Shown: positions 48,055 through 58,587, numbered from the stretch's first letter. The stretch: DNA of 64,000 nucleotides from Iodidimonas nitroreducens (GCA_000710935.1 BAYV01000012.1:1-64000); one strand, 5' to 3'. The notes: generated by a model from the letters alone, not told the origin. A program made the numbers and translations.

Positions 48055-50841
48055 TCAAATAGTAAAGCCGGTGCCGCCGATGCCCCCCCCCTGCAAACGC
48101 TGCAGGGCGGCGCTATAATTGCCAATCTGGTTTTGCAGCCGGGTGGGCACAGTGCCACCGCCGGGCCGATTGAGCAGATCATCAAGCGGGCTGGGGGATA
48201 AAGACCGGAAAGCCCGCTTGGCGGTTTCAATCGATTCCTGAATCCGGGTCAGGGTGAAGGCCGCCTGCTGCTTGTTTGATAGCCCCAAAGCCCCCCCCAG
48301 ATTGAAGGCGAAAACCCCGCCCAATCGCGCATCGGCGGAGGTTTCATCATCAAGATTGAACAAGGCTGTGGTGCCTAAAAGCCGTTGCGGTTCGATCCCC
48401 ATCTTGCCCAGAAGATCGCGTTCAGCCGATCCGGCAAACACATCCACCTGATTGCTGCCGGTCGCCCGGATCAGCAGCTTGTTATTGCTGCCCTCGGCCT
48501 GCACTTCATCACGAAAAGACAGGCGATTGATCTTCCGCGCCAGATCCAGAAGATTATCGCCTTCCGATAGCGTGACCCGCTGGCGTCGGCCGCCATTGAT
48601 CGAAATTTCAAAAAAATCGCCCGCCCGCGCCGTGGTCTGATCTTCTATGGTGCGGGTCACAAAGCGATCCACCATCCCCATCGGCAATCCCAAACGATCA
48701 AGCACCGATGGACCATTATTGACAAAGGCAATGCCGCTGGCATCCACATTGGTGAGCATCTCACCAAATTGCTGCACTTCGCTGATGGCCCCGCTGGCCA
48801 TATCGATCCGCGCCACAAAGCCATCGCGCGGGCCCACCCGGCCATTGGCTTCCAGATCGCCCCGCGTGGTGCCGGTGACAAAAACCTCACTGCCCCCCAG
48901 CGCCACATCGTTGATTTCATCGAAAGCCACCGTGCCGACAAAGCTGATGAAATCTGCTGTCGCCGATGCGCCCTGATCGGCGAGCTTCAACACAAAGCCT
49001 TCGCGTCCCCCCGATGAAGCATTGGCAACCGTGGCCGCCGTGCCGGTGAAATTGCCATTATCGGTGCTGCCAACCAGAAAAATATCATTGCCAGAAACCT
49101 TCAGGCCGCTGATCTCGCCGCTGCGGTCGATGGCCCCCAAATCCTGCTCGAACAAAACCGAAGAGAAATCATTGGCATCCACCTTGCGCAGGATGACACG
49201 CCCCCCTTCATTGGAAGCAAGGAGGATATTGCCATCCCCGGCAATCGCCACGGCATTGCCCTGCTGATCATTTTGATCCCCGATCAGGGTGGCATCAAGG
49301 CGCTGGCCGCTGCTGCCATCGATCTTCAACAGCATGGCATCCCGGCCACCCGCCGAAGGGTTATTCACATCCAAAGCCCCACGGCTGAAGCCGCTGACGA
49401 TGATATTATCATCCTGATCGATGGTGATCGCCTGCACACGATCTTCCGAGGCGCTATTTACCTGAAAGGTAAAAAGCTCATCACCTCTGGAGCTGAATTT
49501 GGTGACGAAGCTATCAACCCCCGAAATCACTGCATTCTCGCCGATATTGTCTGCCGTGCTGCCTGCGATCACCACATTATTCTGGCTGTCGATGGCAAGG
49601 GAAAAGGCCTCAGCCCCGGTGGAACTGCCCAAAAGCCGGGAAAACACCACATTGCCAAGGCTATCCATCTTGGTGAGCACCACATCCGATGCCGCACCCG
49701 CCAGATTGCGCTGATTGCCAAAATCACCGGTGCTGCTGCCCAGGGTATAGATGAAGCCATCCCCATCCACTGCCACCGCCGTGCTGCTGGTTGAAGCCGC
49801 GACCGTCGCCCCATCGTCTTCGGCACTGGCAATCTCGGTCGCCAAACGATCCACGCCGGCCATATCTGCGGTGCTTTTTTGCACCAATGTGCCATCCGAT
49901 TGATCGAAACGAGTGATGCCGGTGCGCACAACATCATCACCGATCAGCGCCGATTTATTGCTGGCAATGAACAGGCTGGGCTCGGCGACCGCAGGGATCA
50001 GCCGCACCTCTTCAAACAGGGTGGTATTGATGCGCAGGCTATGATCGAAATTGGCATCGGTGCTGACCGCAAAACGCGAGGTGAATTTCGGGGCCGGATC
50101 GCCCGAAGCTGTGAAGATGGGATCGCCATTCTGATCCGTGCCCTGCACCGATGTGATCTGTTCATTGATGAAACTGACCAATGAATCGACGGTGATCGGG
50201 CCATCGATCTGCGCCAGATCGATCGTGAGATCAGTACGCTCGCCCAAACGGGTGATCGCCAGCGTAAACACCTCATCGCCCACAATGCCGGGGATCGGCT
50301 GATCGCGGCCTTCGGTGGCAATGGTGCGGCCGATAAAGCTTTCGCTATTGGATTTCATCTCAAAGGGCGAGGTGAGGCTTGATGCGCGGGCGCCCGAAAG
50401 CAAGGTAAGCTTATCGGTTTCAGCCGAGGCGATATAAGCGGAAATCTCCGCCAGATTTTGCTGGAACTGAGCATCGAGCCGGGAAAGCGAACTGGCGGGC
50501 GTGGAATTTTCAGCGGCAAAGCGGGCGAGGGTTTCAAGCTTTGTCAGCGCATCGAACGCCACGAAGGTCGCCCGCTGATCAGGCCCTACCCCCACTGATT
50601 CCACACCCGGCGCATTTTCATCGATGAAGCTGCGTAGATTGCGCACATCATTGAATTGTGAAACAAGGGTTTGGCTGGCCTGTGGAATCTGCCAGGGCGG
50701 GATAACCGCCGGGCCGCGATTGCTGTTTTGCAGTTGAGCAACATCAAGAGGCGGGCGAAAACGCAGCACCGACAGATCAATCGCCGTGATCTGCGATTGA
50801 AATGGAGACGCCCCCCCTGTGCCCAAACCAAAAAATGCCAT
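48055..50841 (-). CDS. FlaEY-like protein: flagellar-type ends enclosing SBBP beta-propeller repeats
   Basis: The 928-residue protein has an N-terminal helical region (residues about 50-150; TKLETLARFAAENS...LDAQFQQNLAEISAYI) and a C-terminal region with DNLLDLARKINRLSFRD and FTLTRIQESIETAKRAF, both flagellin/FlgL-like. Between them (about 340-720) are repeats of seven-bladed SBBP type (GFIYTLGSSTGDFG, NNVVIAGSTADN, DNIIVSGFSRG, IFLVGSTDNGNF, EVFVTGTTRGDLEA). Caulobacter FlaEY, which affects flagellin expression, has this plan. No other flagellar gene is in the window. Alternatives: a surface adhesin or secreted flagellin-like protein. Confidence 0.7.
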   Translation of the reverse strand: MAFFGLGTGGASPFQSQITAIDLSVLRFRPPLDVAQLQNSNRGPAVIPPWQIPQASQTLVSQFNDVRNLRSFIDENAPGVESVGVGPDQRATFVAFDALTKLETLARFAAENSTPASSLSRLDAQFQQNLAEISAYIASAETDKLTLLSGARASSLTSPFEMKSNSESFIGRTIATEGRDQPIPGIVGDEVFTLAITRLGERTDLTIDLAQIDGPITVDSLVSFINEQITSVQGTDQNGDPIFTASGDPAPKFTSRFAVSTDANFDHSLRINTTLFEEVRLIPAVAEPSLFIASNKSALIGDDVVRTGITRFDQSDGTLVQKSTADMAGVDRLATEIASAEDDGATVAASTSSTAVAVDGDGFIYTLGSSTGDFGNQRNLAGAASDVVLTKMDSLGNVVFSRLLGSSTGAEAFSLAIDSQNNVVIAGSTADNIGENAVISGVDSFVTKFSSRGDELFTFQVNSASEDRVQAITIDQDDNIIVSGFSRGALDVNNPSAGGRDAMLLKIDGSSGQRLDATLIGDQNDQQGNAVAIAGDGNILLASNEGGRVILRKVDANDFSSVLFEQDLGAIDRSGEISGLKVSGNDIFLVGSTDNGNFTGTAATVANASSGGREGFVLKLADQGASATADFISFVGTVAFDEINDVALGGSEVFVTGTTRGDLEANGRVGPRDGFVARIDMASGAISEVQQFGEMLTNVDASGIAFVNNGPSVLDRLGLPMGMVDRFVTRTIEDQTTARAGDFFEISINGGRRQRVTLSEGDNLLDLARKINRLSFRDEVQAEGSNNKLLIRATGSNQVDVFAGSAERDLLGKMGIEPQRLLGTTALFNLDDETSADARLGGVFAFNLGGALGLSNKQQAAFTLTRIQESIETAKRAFRSLSPSPLDDLLNRPGGGTVPTRLQNQIGNYSAALQRLQGGGIGGTGFTI

Positions 50842-50900
50842 CGCCCGGGGTCGTTACCTTTCAAAAAAAATCGGGGCACATCAATCTATAAGGAGCGGAC

Positions 50901-51041
50901 ATGATAAACCCATGGCGCGCTGCCGGATACAACAATTCCATCCTGCACAATAGCCGCCCTGGCCTTAAGATCCCGTTAACTTCACAGCCCCGAAAGCCCG
51001 GATATCAGGCCCGAAAATCCGGCCTCATGGCAGGGGATTAA
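50901..51041 (+). CDS. tentative 46-residue ORF in a 292-bp intergenic region
   Basis: AAGGAG lies five bases before an ATG that opens a 46-codon frame (MINPWRAAGYNNSIL ... GLMAGD). It has no recognisable pattern and no neighbours in an operon. The interval 50842-51133 otherwise holds no gene, only promoters for the divergent genes. It is listed because of the good ribosome site; it may be chance. Confidence 0.2.
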   Translation: MINPWRAAGYNNSILHNSRPGLKIPLTSQPRKPGYQARKSGLMAGD

Positions 51042-51133
51042 AGCCCCGCACAAAACCCTGCGCGGTCTTGCGTCTGATGCCGGGCGCGGCTACATCTAGG
51101 GCCAAATGGGAATGAACACTGCAAAGGATGATG

Positions 51134-51430
51134 ATGAGCGCCCTCATATATCTGATAAATTCGGTGATCGATATCTATAAATGGCTGCTGATCATTTGGG
51201 TGATCATGAGTTGGCTGGTGTCTTTCAATGTCATCAATACCCATAATCAGTTCGTTGGCACGGTGATGAATTTTCTCTATCGTATCACCGAACCGGCGCT
51301 TCGCCCCATTCGCAGGATCGTTCCCGATCTGGGGGGGATCGATATTTCTCCTCTGATCCTGCTTTTGCTGGTGCAGGCCTTGCAGATTTTGTTCAATGAC
51401 AGCATCGTCCCCCTGCTTTACGGCTATTGA
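51134..51430 (+). CDS. YggT family membrane protein
   Basis: The 98-residue protein has two YggT repeats: LIYLINSVIDIYKWLLIIWVIMSWLV at the start and ALRPIRRIVPDLGGIDISPLILLLLVQALQIL at the end, with PIRRI...GG.D.SP as hallmark. It is an inner-membrane protein with a suggested role in membrane or osmotic adaptation or cell division. AAAGG six bases before the ATG at 51134 supports this start over 51128. Confidence 0.92.
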   Translation: MSALIYLINSVIDIYKWLLIIWVIMSWLVSFNVINTHNQFVGTVMNFLYRITEPALRPIRRIVPDLGGIDISPLILLLLVQALQILFNDSIVPLLYGY

Positions 51431-51752
51431 TCTGCTGAGCCGCCAGCCTTTCGGGGTGCGGCTGCGGGTAAAGCTCAGCCCCAAGGCATCGGCCAATCGA
51501 ATCGACAGGATCGAATTGGATGAAACGGGGGCGGCGCGCCTGCGTTTAAGCGTGACCGCCGTGGCTGAAAAGGGTAAGGCCAATAAGGCCATGATCGCCC
51601 TTTTGGCCCGCAATTTAGGGCTGGTGCGATCCCAGATCACCATCAGCGCGGGCACCACAACACAGATCAAGACCATCGATATCACCGGCGATCCCCCCGA
51701 TCTTGCCGAACGCATCACGAAAGCCCTGCACCAACAGGGGATATGGATCTGA
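51396..51752 (+). CDS. DUF167 (YggU) family protein
   Basis: The 118-residue protein has [18 protein letters not shown] ... [27 protein letters not shown], the DUF167 pattern (V.V.P.A....G......L.V.V.APP..GKAN..L). Function unknown; nearly always downstream of yggT. It overlaps yggT by 35 bp; the true start may be a little further in, at the FGVRLRV region. Confidence 0.88.
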   Translation: MTASSPCFTAIDLLSRQPFGVRLRVKLSPKASANRIDRIELDETGAARLRLSVTAVAEKGKANKAMIALLARNLGLVRSQITISAGTTTQIKTIDITGDPPDLAERITKALHQQGIWI

Positions 51753-51765
51753 TGAAAGCAAAACC

Positions 51766-52674
51766 ATGACCACAGAAACCGGCCATAGGGCAAAACTCAT
51801 CGATGGCAAGGGATTTGCCGCCGGCCTGCGCCAACAGGTGGCCAATCGGGTGGCCGCCCTGAAAGCCAGCCATGGCATCGTCCCCGGGCTTGCAGTGGTG
51901 CTGGTGGGGGATGATCCCGCCAGCGAGATTTATGTTCGCAATAAAGGCCGCCAAACCCTTGAAGTGGGGATGCAATCCTTCGAGCATCGTTTGGGCGCCG
52001 AAACATCCCAACAGGCCCTGCTCGATCTGGTGGCCCGGCTCAATGCCGATCCGGCTGTGCATGGCATTCTGGTGCAATTACCCCTGCCCCCCCATATCGA
52101 AAGCGCGGCGGTGATCGCGGCCATCGATCCGGCAAAGGATGTGGATGGCTTTCATATCCAGAATGCCGGATTGCTGGCCACCGGGGGCCGGGGGCTGGTG
52201 CCCTGCACCCCCCTTGGCTGCCTGATGCTTTTAAAAGAAGAATTGGGCGATCTCAGCGGATTGGATGCGCTGGTGCTGGGCCGCTCGAATATCGTGGGGA
52301 AACCCATGGCGCATCTGCTTTTGGCTGAAAATTGCACGGTGACCATCGCCCATTCCCGCAGCCGCAATCTGCCCGATCTGTGCCGCCGCGCCGATATTCT
52401 GGTGGCGGCTGTGGGGCGTCCGCAGATGGTGAAGGGCGATTGGATCAAGCCCGGGGCAACGGTGATTGATGTGGGCATCAACCGGCTGCCCGCCCCGGAA
52501 AAAGGCCAAGATAAAACCCGGCTGGTGGGGGATGTGGATTTCGAGGCCGCAAGCCTTAAAGCCGCTGCCATCACCCCGGTGCCCGGAGGTGTGGGACCAA
52601 TGACCATTGCCGTGCTGCTGGCCAATAGCATCACCGCCGCCGAACGACAAAGCGCCCGAGAAAGCGGAGAATAG
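51766..52674 (+). CDS. folD: bifunctional methylenetetrahydrofolate dehydrogenase / cyclohydrolase
   Basis: The 302-residue protein has [20 protein letters not shown] (catalytic Lys at the end of the motif), [39 protein letters not shown] and [20 protein letters not shown]. It interconverts 5,10-methylene-, methenyl- and 10-formyl-tetrahydrofolate. The ATG at 51766 gives the usual length. Confidence 0.97.
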   Translation: MTTETGHRAKLIDGKGFAAGLRQQVANRVAALKASHGIVPGLAVVLVGDDPASEIYVRNKGRQTLEVGMQSFEHRLGAETSQQALLDLVARLNADPAVHGILVQLPLPPHIESAAVIAAIDPAKDVDGFHIQNAGLLATGGRGLVPCTPLGCLMLLKEELGDLSGLDALVLGRSNIVGKPMAHLLLAENCTVTIAHSRSRNLPDLCRRADILVAAVGRPQMVKGDWIKPGATVIDVGINRLPAPEKGQDKTRLVGDVDFEAASLKAAAITPVPGGVGPMTIAVLLANSITAAERQSARESGE

Positions 52675-52676
52675 CG

Positions 52677-53300
52677 ATGCTGGATTTGTTCATCAGTGCC
52701 TTCGTCACCTTTTTCGTGGTGATTGATCCCATCGGCATCGCCCCGGTTTTTGCCAGCCTCACCCGGGGATCGGATGCCCGGCACAAAAAGCTGATGGCGA
52801 TCAAGGGCACGGTGATTGCGGTGATCATCCTCGCCTTTTTTGCCGCCGTGGGCGAGCCTTTCCTGACGGCTTTGGGCATCAGCCTCGATGCCCTGAAGGT
52901 GGCAGGGGGCATCATGCTGTTTCTCATCGCCCTTGAGATGGTCTTTGAAAAGCGCACCGAACGGCGCGAAGAAACCGCCGAGCGCACCCATCAGGAACAT
53001 CTGGAAGATATTTCCGTCTTTCCCATTGCCATTCCCCTGCTTGCGGGGCCGGGGGCGATTGCCTCGATCATCCTGCTGATGGCGAGCCATGAGGGCAATC
53101 TTCTGGCGCAGGGCAGCATTTTGGGGGCTTTGGGGCTGACCTTGCTGCTCACACTTCTGGCCTTTCTGGCGGCATCGAAATTAATGGCGGTGCTGGGGGC
53201 CACGGTATCGGCTGTGGTTTCACGGGTTTTGGGGATCATTCTGGCGGCTTTTGCCACCCAGTTCATCATGGATGGCATCCGGCTGTTTTTTGCTGCCTGA
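52677..53300 (+). CDS. MarC family integral membrane protein
   Basis: The 207-residue protein has six hydrophobic segments; the first contains FVTFFVVIDPIGIAPVFASLT, the MarC hallmark. EDISVFPIAIPLLAGPGAIASIILL is the second signature. Function is unclear; despite its name it is not shown to cause antibiotic resistance. It begins 2 bp after folD, with GGAGA as ribosome site. Confidence 0.93.
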   Translation: MLDLFISAFVTFFVVIDPIGIAPVFASLTRGSDARHKKLMAIKGTVIAVIILAFFAAVGEPFLTALGISLDALKVAGGIMLFLIALEMVFEKRTERREETAERTHQEHLEDISVFPIAIPLLAGPGAIASIILLMASHEGNLLAQGSILGALGLTLLLTLLAFLAASKLMAVLGATVSAVVSRVLGIILAAFATQFIMDGIRLFFAA

Positions 53301-53442
53301 AGCCATCGGCATGCCTTCGCATCTGTCAAGGAAATGTGATCTTGATGGGCCATATCTTTATGCTCGCCAACAGGTTATGGTGAATCCATCAGGGATTTGT
53401 CAGGCGGCATCCCATTATTCGTGGCATATTCGGAGAGCAATT

Positions 53443-54183
53443 ATGAATATTTCTAAATCTTTCTATCCATCATTGATTGCCACATCCTTTTTTGCCACAA
53501 CTGCCCTGTTTTCGGGTCTGTCATCTTCTGCCCAGGCCCAGCAACGCGAAAACCCATCCGGCTTTTATGTCTCGGCCTATGGGGGTTTAAGCATCCAGCA
53601 GGATCAATCCAGTGTGCGCCTTGATCAAGCGGATTTCAAAGCGGCCAGAATGACCTTTGATCCCGGCTTCGTGATGGGCGGCAGCATCGGCTATCGCCTT
53701 GCTGGCACGCCCTGGGGGCAATTTCGGCTGGAGCTCGATTTGTCCTATCGGGAAAACAGCATTGATGATGGCATCATCACCGATGAACCGGGCTTGAATT
53801 TCAGCGGCGATAACAGCTCTTTGGCCGGGATGGCCGTGGTTTTATATGATTTCACCAATATTTCCCGCCGCTTCATCCCCTATATCGGGGCGGGGGCCGG
53901 TTTAGCCGGGGTCGAATCCGATGTCTATTTCACCCCGGAAGCCAGCCCCAATTTTCAGCGCACCCAATTTGGCGGCCCCACGGATACCGAATTTGCCTGG
54001 CAGGCCATCATCGGCGTGACCATGCCCCTCAATAAGATGTTCGATCTTTTTGTTGATGGCCGCTATTATTCCACCGGTCGCCCCGATTGGTTGCGGGTCG
54101 AAGACAATGGCGCCATTCTCAGCCGTTTTCGCTCGGAATTCGATGCATGGCATCTGAATGCCGGTGTGCGCTTCAAATTCTAA
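53443..54183 (+). CDS. outer-membrane beta-barrel protein
   Basis: The 246-residue protein has a signal peptide (SLIATSFFATTALFSGLSSSAQA, cleavage after AQA near residue 32) and alternating strands ending with HLNAGVRFKF, whose terminal Phe is the barrel-assembly signal. GFYVSAYGGLSIQQD and GSIGYRLAGTPWGQFRLELDLSYR are typical OmpA-like/Opa-type small porin strands (about eight strands). GGAGAG precedes the ATG. It probably acts as a surface protein; substrate unknown. Confidence 0.88.
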   Translation: MNISKSFYPSLIATSFFATTALFSGLSSSAQAQQRENPSGFYVSAYGGLSIQQDQSSVRLDQADFKAARMTFDPGFVMGGSIGYRLAGTPWGQFRLELDLSYRENSIDDGIITDEPGLNFSGDNSSLAGMAVVLYDFTNISRRFIPYIGAGAGLAGVESDVYFTPEASPNFQRTQFGGPTDTEFAWQAIIGVTMPLNKMFDLFVDGRYYSTGRPDWLRVEDNGAILSRFRSEFDAWHLNAGVRFKF

Positions 54184-54200
54184 CAAAGATGATCAGGCAT

Positions 54201-54221
54201 GAGGGGGGCACAACCCCCCTC
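54201..54221. terminator. hairpin between convergent barrel-protein and argG genes
   Basis: GAGGGGGG and CCCCCCTC form a perfect 8-bp stem around CACAA. It lies between convergent genes and probably ends transcription from both sides, although no U-tract follows. Confidence 0.6.
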
Positions 54222-54259
54222 GATGTTCGCGACCCTCTCAAGCTCCTCTCAAACCCCTC

Positions 54260-55471
54260 TCAACCCCCGCGGCGGGCCAGAAGGCGCAGGCGCAGGGCAT
54301 TCAGCTTGATGAAGCCTTCAGCATCGCGCTGATCATAAACCGCATCTTCCTCGAAGGTCACATGCTCTAGGCTGTAGAGCGATTTGGGTGAGCTGCGCCC
54401 AATGATATGCACCCCGCCCTTATAAAGCTTCAAGGTCACATGGCCTTCCACATGGCGCTGGCTGTGATCAATGGCGGCTTGCAGCATCTCGCGCTCGGGC
54501 GTGAACCACAGGCCGTTATAAATCAATTCGGCATAGCGCGGCATCAGTTCATCTTTCAGATGCGCCGCCCCGCGATCAAGGGTGATCTGTTCGATCCCCC
54601 GATGTGCAGCCAATAGAATGGTGCCACCCGGTGTTTCATAAATGCCCCGCGATTTCATCCCCACAAAGCGATTTTCCACCAGATCAAGGCGGCCAATGCC
54701 ATGAATACGGCCCAATTCATTGAGGGCCGTGAGCAATGCGGCAGGCGACAAAGCCTCGCCATCAAGGGAGGTGGCATCGCCCCGTTCAAAGCCGATGTCG
54801 ATGATCTGAGCTTCATCAGGGGCCATTTCCGGGGATTGGGTGCGGGAATAAACGAATTCTTCCGCGGCCACAGCCGGATCTTCCAGTGCCTTCCCCTCGG
54901 ATGAGGTGTGCAACAGATTGGCATCCACCGAAAAAGGCGCTTCGCCGCGCTTGTCTTTTGCCACCGGGATCTGATGGCGTTCGGCAAATTCGATGAGCTT
55001 GGTGCGGGAATTGAGATCCCATTCCCGCCATGGTGCGATCACCTTGATATCGGGTTCCAGCGCATAATAAGACAGCTCGAACCGCACCTGATCATTGCCC
55101 TTTCCGGTGGCGCCATGGCACACCGCATCGGCCCCGGTTTCCCGGGCAATTTCAATCTGGCGTTTGGCGATCAGGGGGCGGGCGATGGATGTGCCCAAAA
55201 GATACAGCCCTTCATAAAGGGCATTGGCGCGCATCATGGGATAAACATAATCGCGCACGAATTCTTCGCGCAAATCTTCGATATAGATATCCTTGATGCC
55301 GAGCATTTCCGCTTTTTTGCGGGCTTCATCAAGCTCGGCCCCCTGCCCCAGATCAGCGGTAAAGGTAACCACTTCGCAGCCATAGGTCACCTCAAGCCAT
55401 TTCAAAATGACCGAGGTATCAAGACCACCGGAATAGGCGAGAACGACTTTTTTGGGAGCGGAATGCGACAT
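54260..55471 (-). CDS. argG: argininosuccinate synthase
   Basis: The 403-residue protein has the ATP-binding [15 protein letters not shown] at residues 11-25 and [17 protein letters not shown]-type aspartate/citrulline loop ([20 protein letters not shown]). It joins citrulline and aspartate in arginine synthesis. The ATG at 55471 ([13 protein letters not shown]) is used; the longer frame begins with a TTG. Confidence 0.97.
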   Translation of the reverse strand: MSHSAPKKVVLAYSGGLDTSVILKWLEVTYGCEVVTFTADLGQGAELDEARKKAEMLGIKDIYIEDLREEFVRDYVYPMMRANALYEGLYLLGTSIARPLIAKRQIEIARETGADAVCHGATGKGNDQVRFELSYYALEPDIKVIAPWREWDLNSRTKLIEFAERHQIPVAKDKRGEAPFSVDANLLHTSSEGKALEDPAVAAEEFVYSRTQSPEMAPDEAQIIDIGFERGDATSLDGEALSPAALLTALNELGRIHGIGRLDLVENRFVGMKSRGIYETPGGTILLAAHRGIEQITLDRGAAHLKDELMPRYAELIYNGLWFTPEREMLQAAIDHSQRHVEGHVTLKLYKGGVHIIGRSSPKSLYSLEHVTFEEDAVYDQRDAEGFIKLNALRLRLLARRGG

Positions 55472-55581
55472 GATCAACGACCTTCGGCTGGGAACTGAGA
55501 CAGATTGAAGCTGTCCTAAGCCATCCGAGCGCCTATGAAAAGGGGCTTTGCCTACCAGACCCCCCCTACCAGACTCCCCGC

Positions 55582-56028
55582 CTACCAGACACCCGTGTTT
55601 TCCATCGAGGACCAGGGCTGCCGCGCCGGCAAGGGATCGCCGCGCTGCAATAATTCGATGGAAATGCCATCGGGGGAACGGACGAAAGCCATATGGCCAT
55701 CGCGTGGGGGGCGATTGATGATCACCCCATGATCATGCAAATGCTGGCACAGGGCATAGATATCATCCACCAAAAAGGCCAGATGGCCGAAATTGCGGCC
55801 GCCTTCATAGGTTTCGGGGTCCCAGTTCCAGGTCAGTTCCAAAAGCGGCGCATGGCGGGTGCGGGCCTCGTCCACATTGCCCGGTGCCGCCAGAAACACC
55901 AGCGTGAAGCGGCCCTTCTCGCTGTCTTTCCGATCAACCTCCACCAGCCCCAGCTTGGTGCAGTAAAAATCGAGGGCGGCATCCAGATCAGCCACCCGCA
56001 CCATGGTGTGAAGATACTCCATTGCCAT
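55582..56028 (-). CDS. VOC superfamily protein, glyoxalase I-like
   Basis: The 148-residue protein has [28 protein letters not shown] (first metal-ligand strand, His), [10 protein letters not shown] (second His), and [10 protein letters not shown] (Glu ligand). It matches lactoylglutathione lyase, which detoxifies methylglyoxal with glutathione and a divalent metal. GGAGAGAGCA precedes the ATG. It could be a related dioxygenase-fold enzyme, but the ligand set fits GloA. It lies 12 bp after rlmN in the same direction. Confidence 0.85.
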   Translation of the reverse strand: MAMEYLHTMVRVADLDAALDFYCTKLGLVEVDRKDSEKGRFTLVFLAAPGNVDEARTRHAPLLELTWNWDPETYEGGRNFGHLAFLVDDIYALCQHLHDHGVIINRPPRDGHMAFVRSPDGISIELLQRGDPLPARQPWSSMENTGVW

Positions 56029-56040
56029 TGCTCTCTCCGA

Positions 56041-57261
56041 TCAGATTTGGGCCAAAGCGGCCTGCTCACGTAAGGTTTCGCTTTTGCGCTTTTTCTCGCT
56101 GGTTGATTTAAGCTGTCCGCAGGCGGCCATGATATCGCGGCCCCGGGGGGTGCGGATAGGGGCGGAAATGCCTGCCTTGAACACCAGATCGGAAAAACGT
56201 TCGATCCGATCCCAATCCGAACATTCATAAGGGCTGCCGGGCCACGGATTGAACGGGATCAGATTAACCTTGGCGGGCAATTTATAGCGGGTGAGCAGGC
56301 GCACCAGATCCCGCGCATCGGCATCGGAATCATTGACCCCCTTCAGCATCACATATTCAAAGGTAATGCGCCGGGCATTATGGGTGCCGGGATAGGCGGC
56401 ACAGGCTTCCATCAACTGTTCAAGCCGGTATTTGCGATTGAGCGGCACGATTTCATCACGCGTTTCATTATTCACAGCATGCAGCGAAACCGCGAGATTG
56501 ACCCCGATTTCCTGACCACAGCGCAGCATCATCGGCACCACACCGGCGGTGGACAAGGTGATGCGGCGGCGGGAAAGCTGGATGCCTTCCTTATCCATCA
56601 CGATCTGCAGGGCTTTTTTCACATGATCGAAATTATAAAGCGGCTCGCCCATGCCCATCATCACGATATTGGTGACCCGGCGATTATCGGTGCTGGCAGG
56701 CCATTCCCCCAGATCATCGCGGGCCACCATCATTTGCGCCACAATTTCACCGGGGGTGAGATTGCGCACCAGCTTCATCGTGCCGGTATGGCAAAAGCGG
56801 CAATTAAGGGTGCAGCCCACCTGACTTGAAATGCACAGGGTGCCGCGATCCTCATCGGGGATATAAACCGCTTCCGCCTCTGTGCCATCGCCAAAGCGCA
56901 GCAGATATTTGCGGGTGCCGTCGCTGGAATATTGGGCATCCACAATCTCGGGCCGGGAAATGCGAAAATGCTCGGTCAAACGGGCACGCACATCTTTCGC
57001 CACATTGCTCATGGCCTCGAAATCGGTGACGCCGCGATGATAAACCCATTGCCAGATCTGCTTGGCGCGCATATTCGCCTGCCGATCCGGCACCCCGATG
57101 GCCAGCAGGGCCATCCGCAGGTCTTCGCGCGCGAGGCCCAGAATATCCTGACGGGGATCGGTATCGGCAGCACGGGGGGAAACCACCGGCACCATTGGCC
57201 CCAGGCTTGCCATGGGGGCGCCGATATGGTCGCCATCGGAATGCATTTGCGTCATCTTCAT
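56041..57261 (-). CDS. rlmN: dual-specificity 23S rRNA (A2503-C2)/tRNA methyltransferase
   Basis: The 406-residue protein has the radical-SAM [11 protein letters not shown] (CX3CX2C) and [22 protein letters not shown] and the later Cys in [11 protein letters not shown] context. It methylates adenine 2503 of 23S rRNA and adenine 37 of tRNAs. The chosen ATG is 57261; others at 57255 are close by. It is followed by the VOC gene. The length is longer than in E. coli because of an N-terminal extension of about 30 residues. Confidence 0.96.
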   Translation of the reverse strand: MKMTQMHSDGDHIGAPMASLGPMVPVVSPRAADTDPRQDILGLAREDLRMALLAIGVPDRQANMRAKQIWQWVYHRGVTDFEAMSNVAKDVRARLTEHFRISRPEIVDAQYSSDGTRKYLLRFGDGTEAEAVYIPDEDRGTLCISSQVGCTLNCRFCHTGTMKLVRNLTPGEIVAQMMVARDDLGEWPASTDNRRVTNIVMMGMGEPLYNFDHVKKALQIVMDKEGIQLSRRRITLSTAGVVPMMLRCGQEIGVNLAVSLHAVNNETRDEIVPLNRKYRLEQLMEACAAYPGTHNARRITFEYVMLKGVNDSDADARDLVRLLTRYKLPAKVNLIPFNPWPGSPYECSDWDRIERFSDLVFKAGISAPIRTPRGRDIMAACGQLKSTSEKKRKSETLREQAALAQI

Positions 57262-57346
57262 CAACTCTTGAAATCTGCCATTCCTGAAAATGGCTCATCT
57301 AAACTGGCCCGTGCCCTAACACTTTCAGCGGTAAAAGGCGAGGGCT

Positions 57347-57874
57347 TCACTGATTGCAGGCGCGGCTGATGGCATTATGGGCGGCGGTAAAACCCGATAG
57401 GGAATAGCGATCCGTGGTCACCGTTCCCCGTGCTGAGGTGCCTTCAACAACCAGACTATTGCCCCGGCGCATGGCTGCGACCATGGATTGATCGTCCTTT
57501 GATGTATAAAGCCAGGCGCCATCCCCCTGGGTGAACAGGGTAAAGCGGGATTTGCCATCGACCACGGCTTTCGCCTCGGACCCGTTTTTAAAGGGATAGC
57601 CCACCACCGCATTCACCTGATCGCGCACATCCGCCTTGGGCCGGTGGGTAACCGTGATATAAATCTCACCCCGGCTCACATCATCCTTGCTGGCTTTCCA
57701 TGATTTAGGAACCGATACCATATAGCACATCAATTCCCCCCCCGGTTTTTTAAGGGTGAAGGCATCCCAATCATTGTAGCCGCCAATCAGATCGATCTTG
57801 TCTTGTGCTTTGGCCGGGTTCATGAAAACCAGCCCGACCAACAGAATGGCGGCAAAGAACAAAGATTTCAGCAT
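57347..57874 (-). CDS. invasion-associated locus B (IalB) family protein
   Basis: GGAGAGAC precedes the ATG; the 175-residue product has a signal peptide (MLKSLFFAAILLVGLVFMNPAKA). Then WDAFTLKKPGGELMCYMVSVPKS, DVSRGEIYITVTHRP, and a C-terminal DRYSLSGFTAAHNAISRAC with paired Cys fit the IalB family of small periplasmic proteins of alphaproteobacteria. First described in Bartonella invasion; here it is a general periplasmic protein of unknown role. The frame's longer N-terminus is rejected because it lacks a site. Confidence 0.85.
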   Translation of the reverse strand: MLKSLFFAAILLVGLVFMNPAKAQDKIDLIGGYNDWDAFTLKKPGGELMCYMVSVPKSWKASKDDVSRGEIYITVTHRPKADVRDQVNAVVGYPFKNGSEAKAVVDGKSRFTLFTQGDGAWLYTSKDDQSMVAAMRRGNSLVVEGTSARGTVTTDRYSLSGFTAAHNAISRACNQ

Positions 57875-57941
57875 ATAAAGTCTCTCCAATCCGGTCTTGT
57901 CTCGTCGGTCCTTCAAATAGCCCGGCACCGCTTGCCCGCCA

Positions 57942-58487
57942 TCACGGTTTCAATGGCTTGCGCAGGCGTGGCCCCCCATGCACATGCGGGGGTTCGGGCT
58001 CAACCGGCCCCCCTGCACGCAAAGGCCGGGGGGCATAGCGCCCGCGCGCCAGCAGCCGATCATACATCACGATTGCCCCCGCAGTTGCCACATTAAGGGA
58101 GAATCGTGTGGGAATCCTGATCAGATGATCGCATCGGGCGCAGGTTTCCGCCGACAGGCTCATCCGTTCACCCCCCATAATATAAGCGGCATTGAGGGGA
58201 TGATGAAAGGATGGAAGATCAATGGCCTCATCGGTGATTTCAACCCCCACAAGCTGGCACCCCTTGGGCAAGGCAAGCTGATCAAGGGCTGTATATTCAA
58301 AATATGGCACGGATCGGGCGCTGCGGGCGGTATCGGCATGGCTTTGATGGGCGAGTTCACCCGGTTCGAGCCGCGCTAATATGGAAAAGACATAAGCCGC
58401 CCCAAAGCCATGGGCAGTGCGGATCAGATTGCCGATATTGCCGACTTTGGAAGGGCGTTCGATGCCAATCGCAAAATAGCCCCGCAT
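57942..58487 (-). CDS. TrmH/SpoU family RNA methyltransferase
   Basis: Begun at ATG 58487 the protein has 181 residues: MRGYFAIGIERPSKVGNIGNLIRTAHGFG (SpoU motif 1), YIMGGERMSLS (motif 2) and IRIPTRFSLNVATAGAIVMYDRLL (motif 3). It transfers a methyl group to a ribose 2'-OH in rRNA or tRNA; substrate not clear. The longer frame to 58589 lacks a clear site. It lies upstream of the IalB-like gene on the same strand. Confidence 0.88.
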   Translation of the reverse strand: MRGYFAIGIERPSKVGNIGNLIRTAHGFGAAYVFSILARLEPGELAHQSHADTARSARSVPYFEYTALDQLALPKGCQLVGVEITDEAIDLPSFHHPLNAAYIMGGERMSLSAETCARCDHLIRIPTRFSLNVATAGAIVMYDRLLARGRYAPRPLRAGGPVEPEPPHVHGGPRLRKPLKP

Positions 58488-58587
58488 GTCCATACCCAAT
58501 CCCCGTGCCGCGACCATGCCTTGACCTTCGATGCATCGCAGCATAGAGCATAAATGATCGAACATGTAAAAAGGGAAAGGCACCGCC

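Noticed and set aside
50842-51133. Sigma-54 promoter for the FlaEY-like gene
   Set aside because: No convincing GG-N10-GC element (TGGCAC-N5-TTGC) was found upstream of the start.
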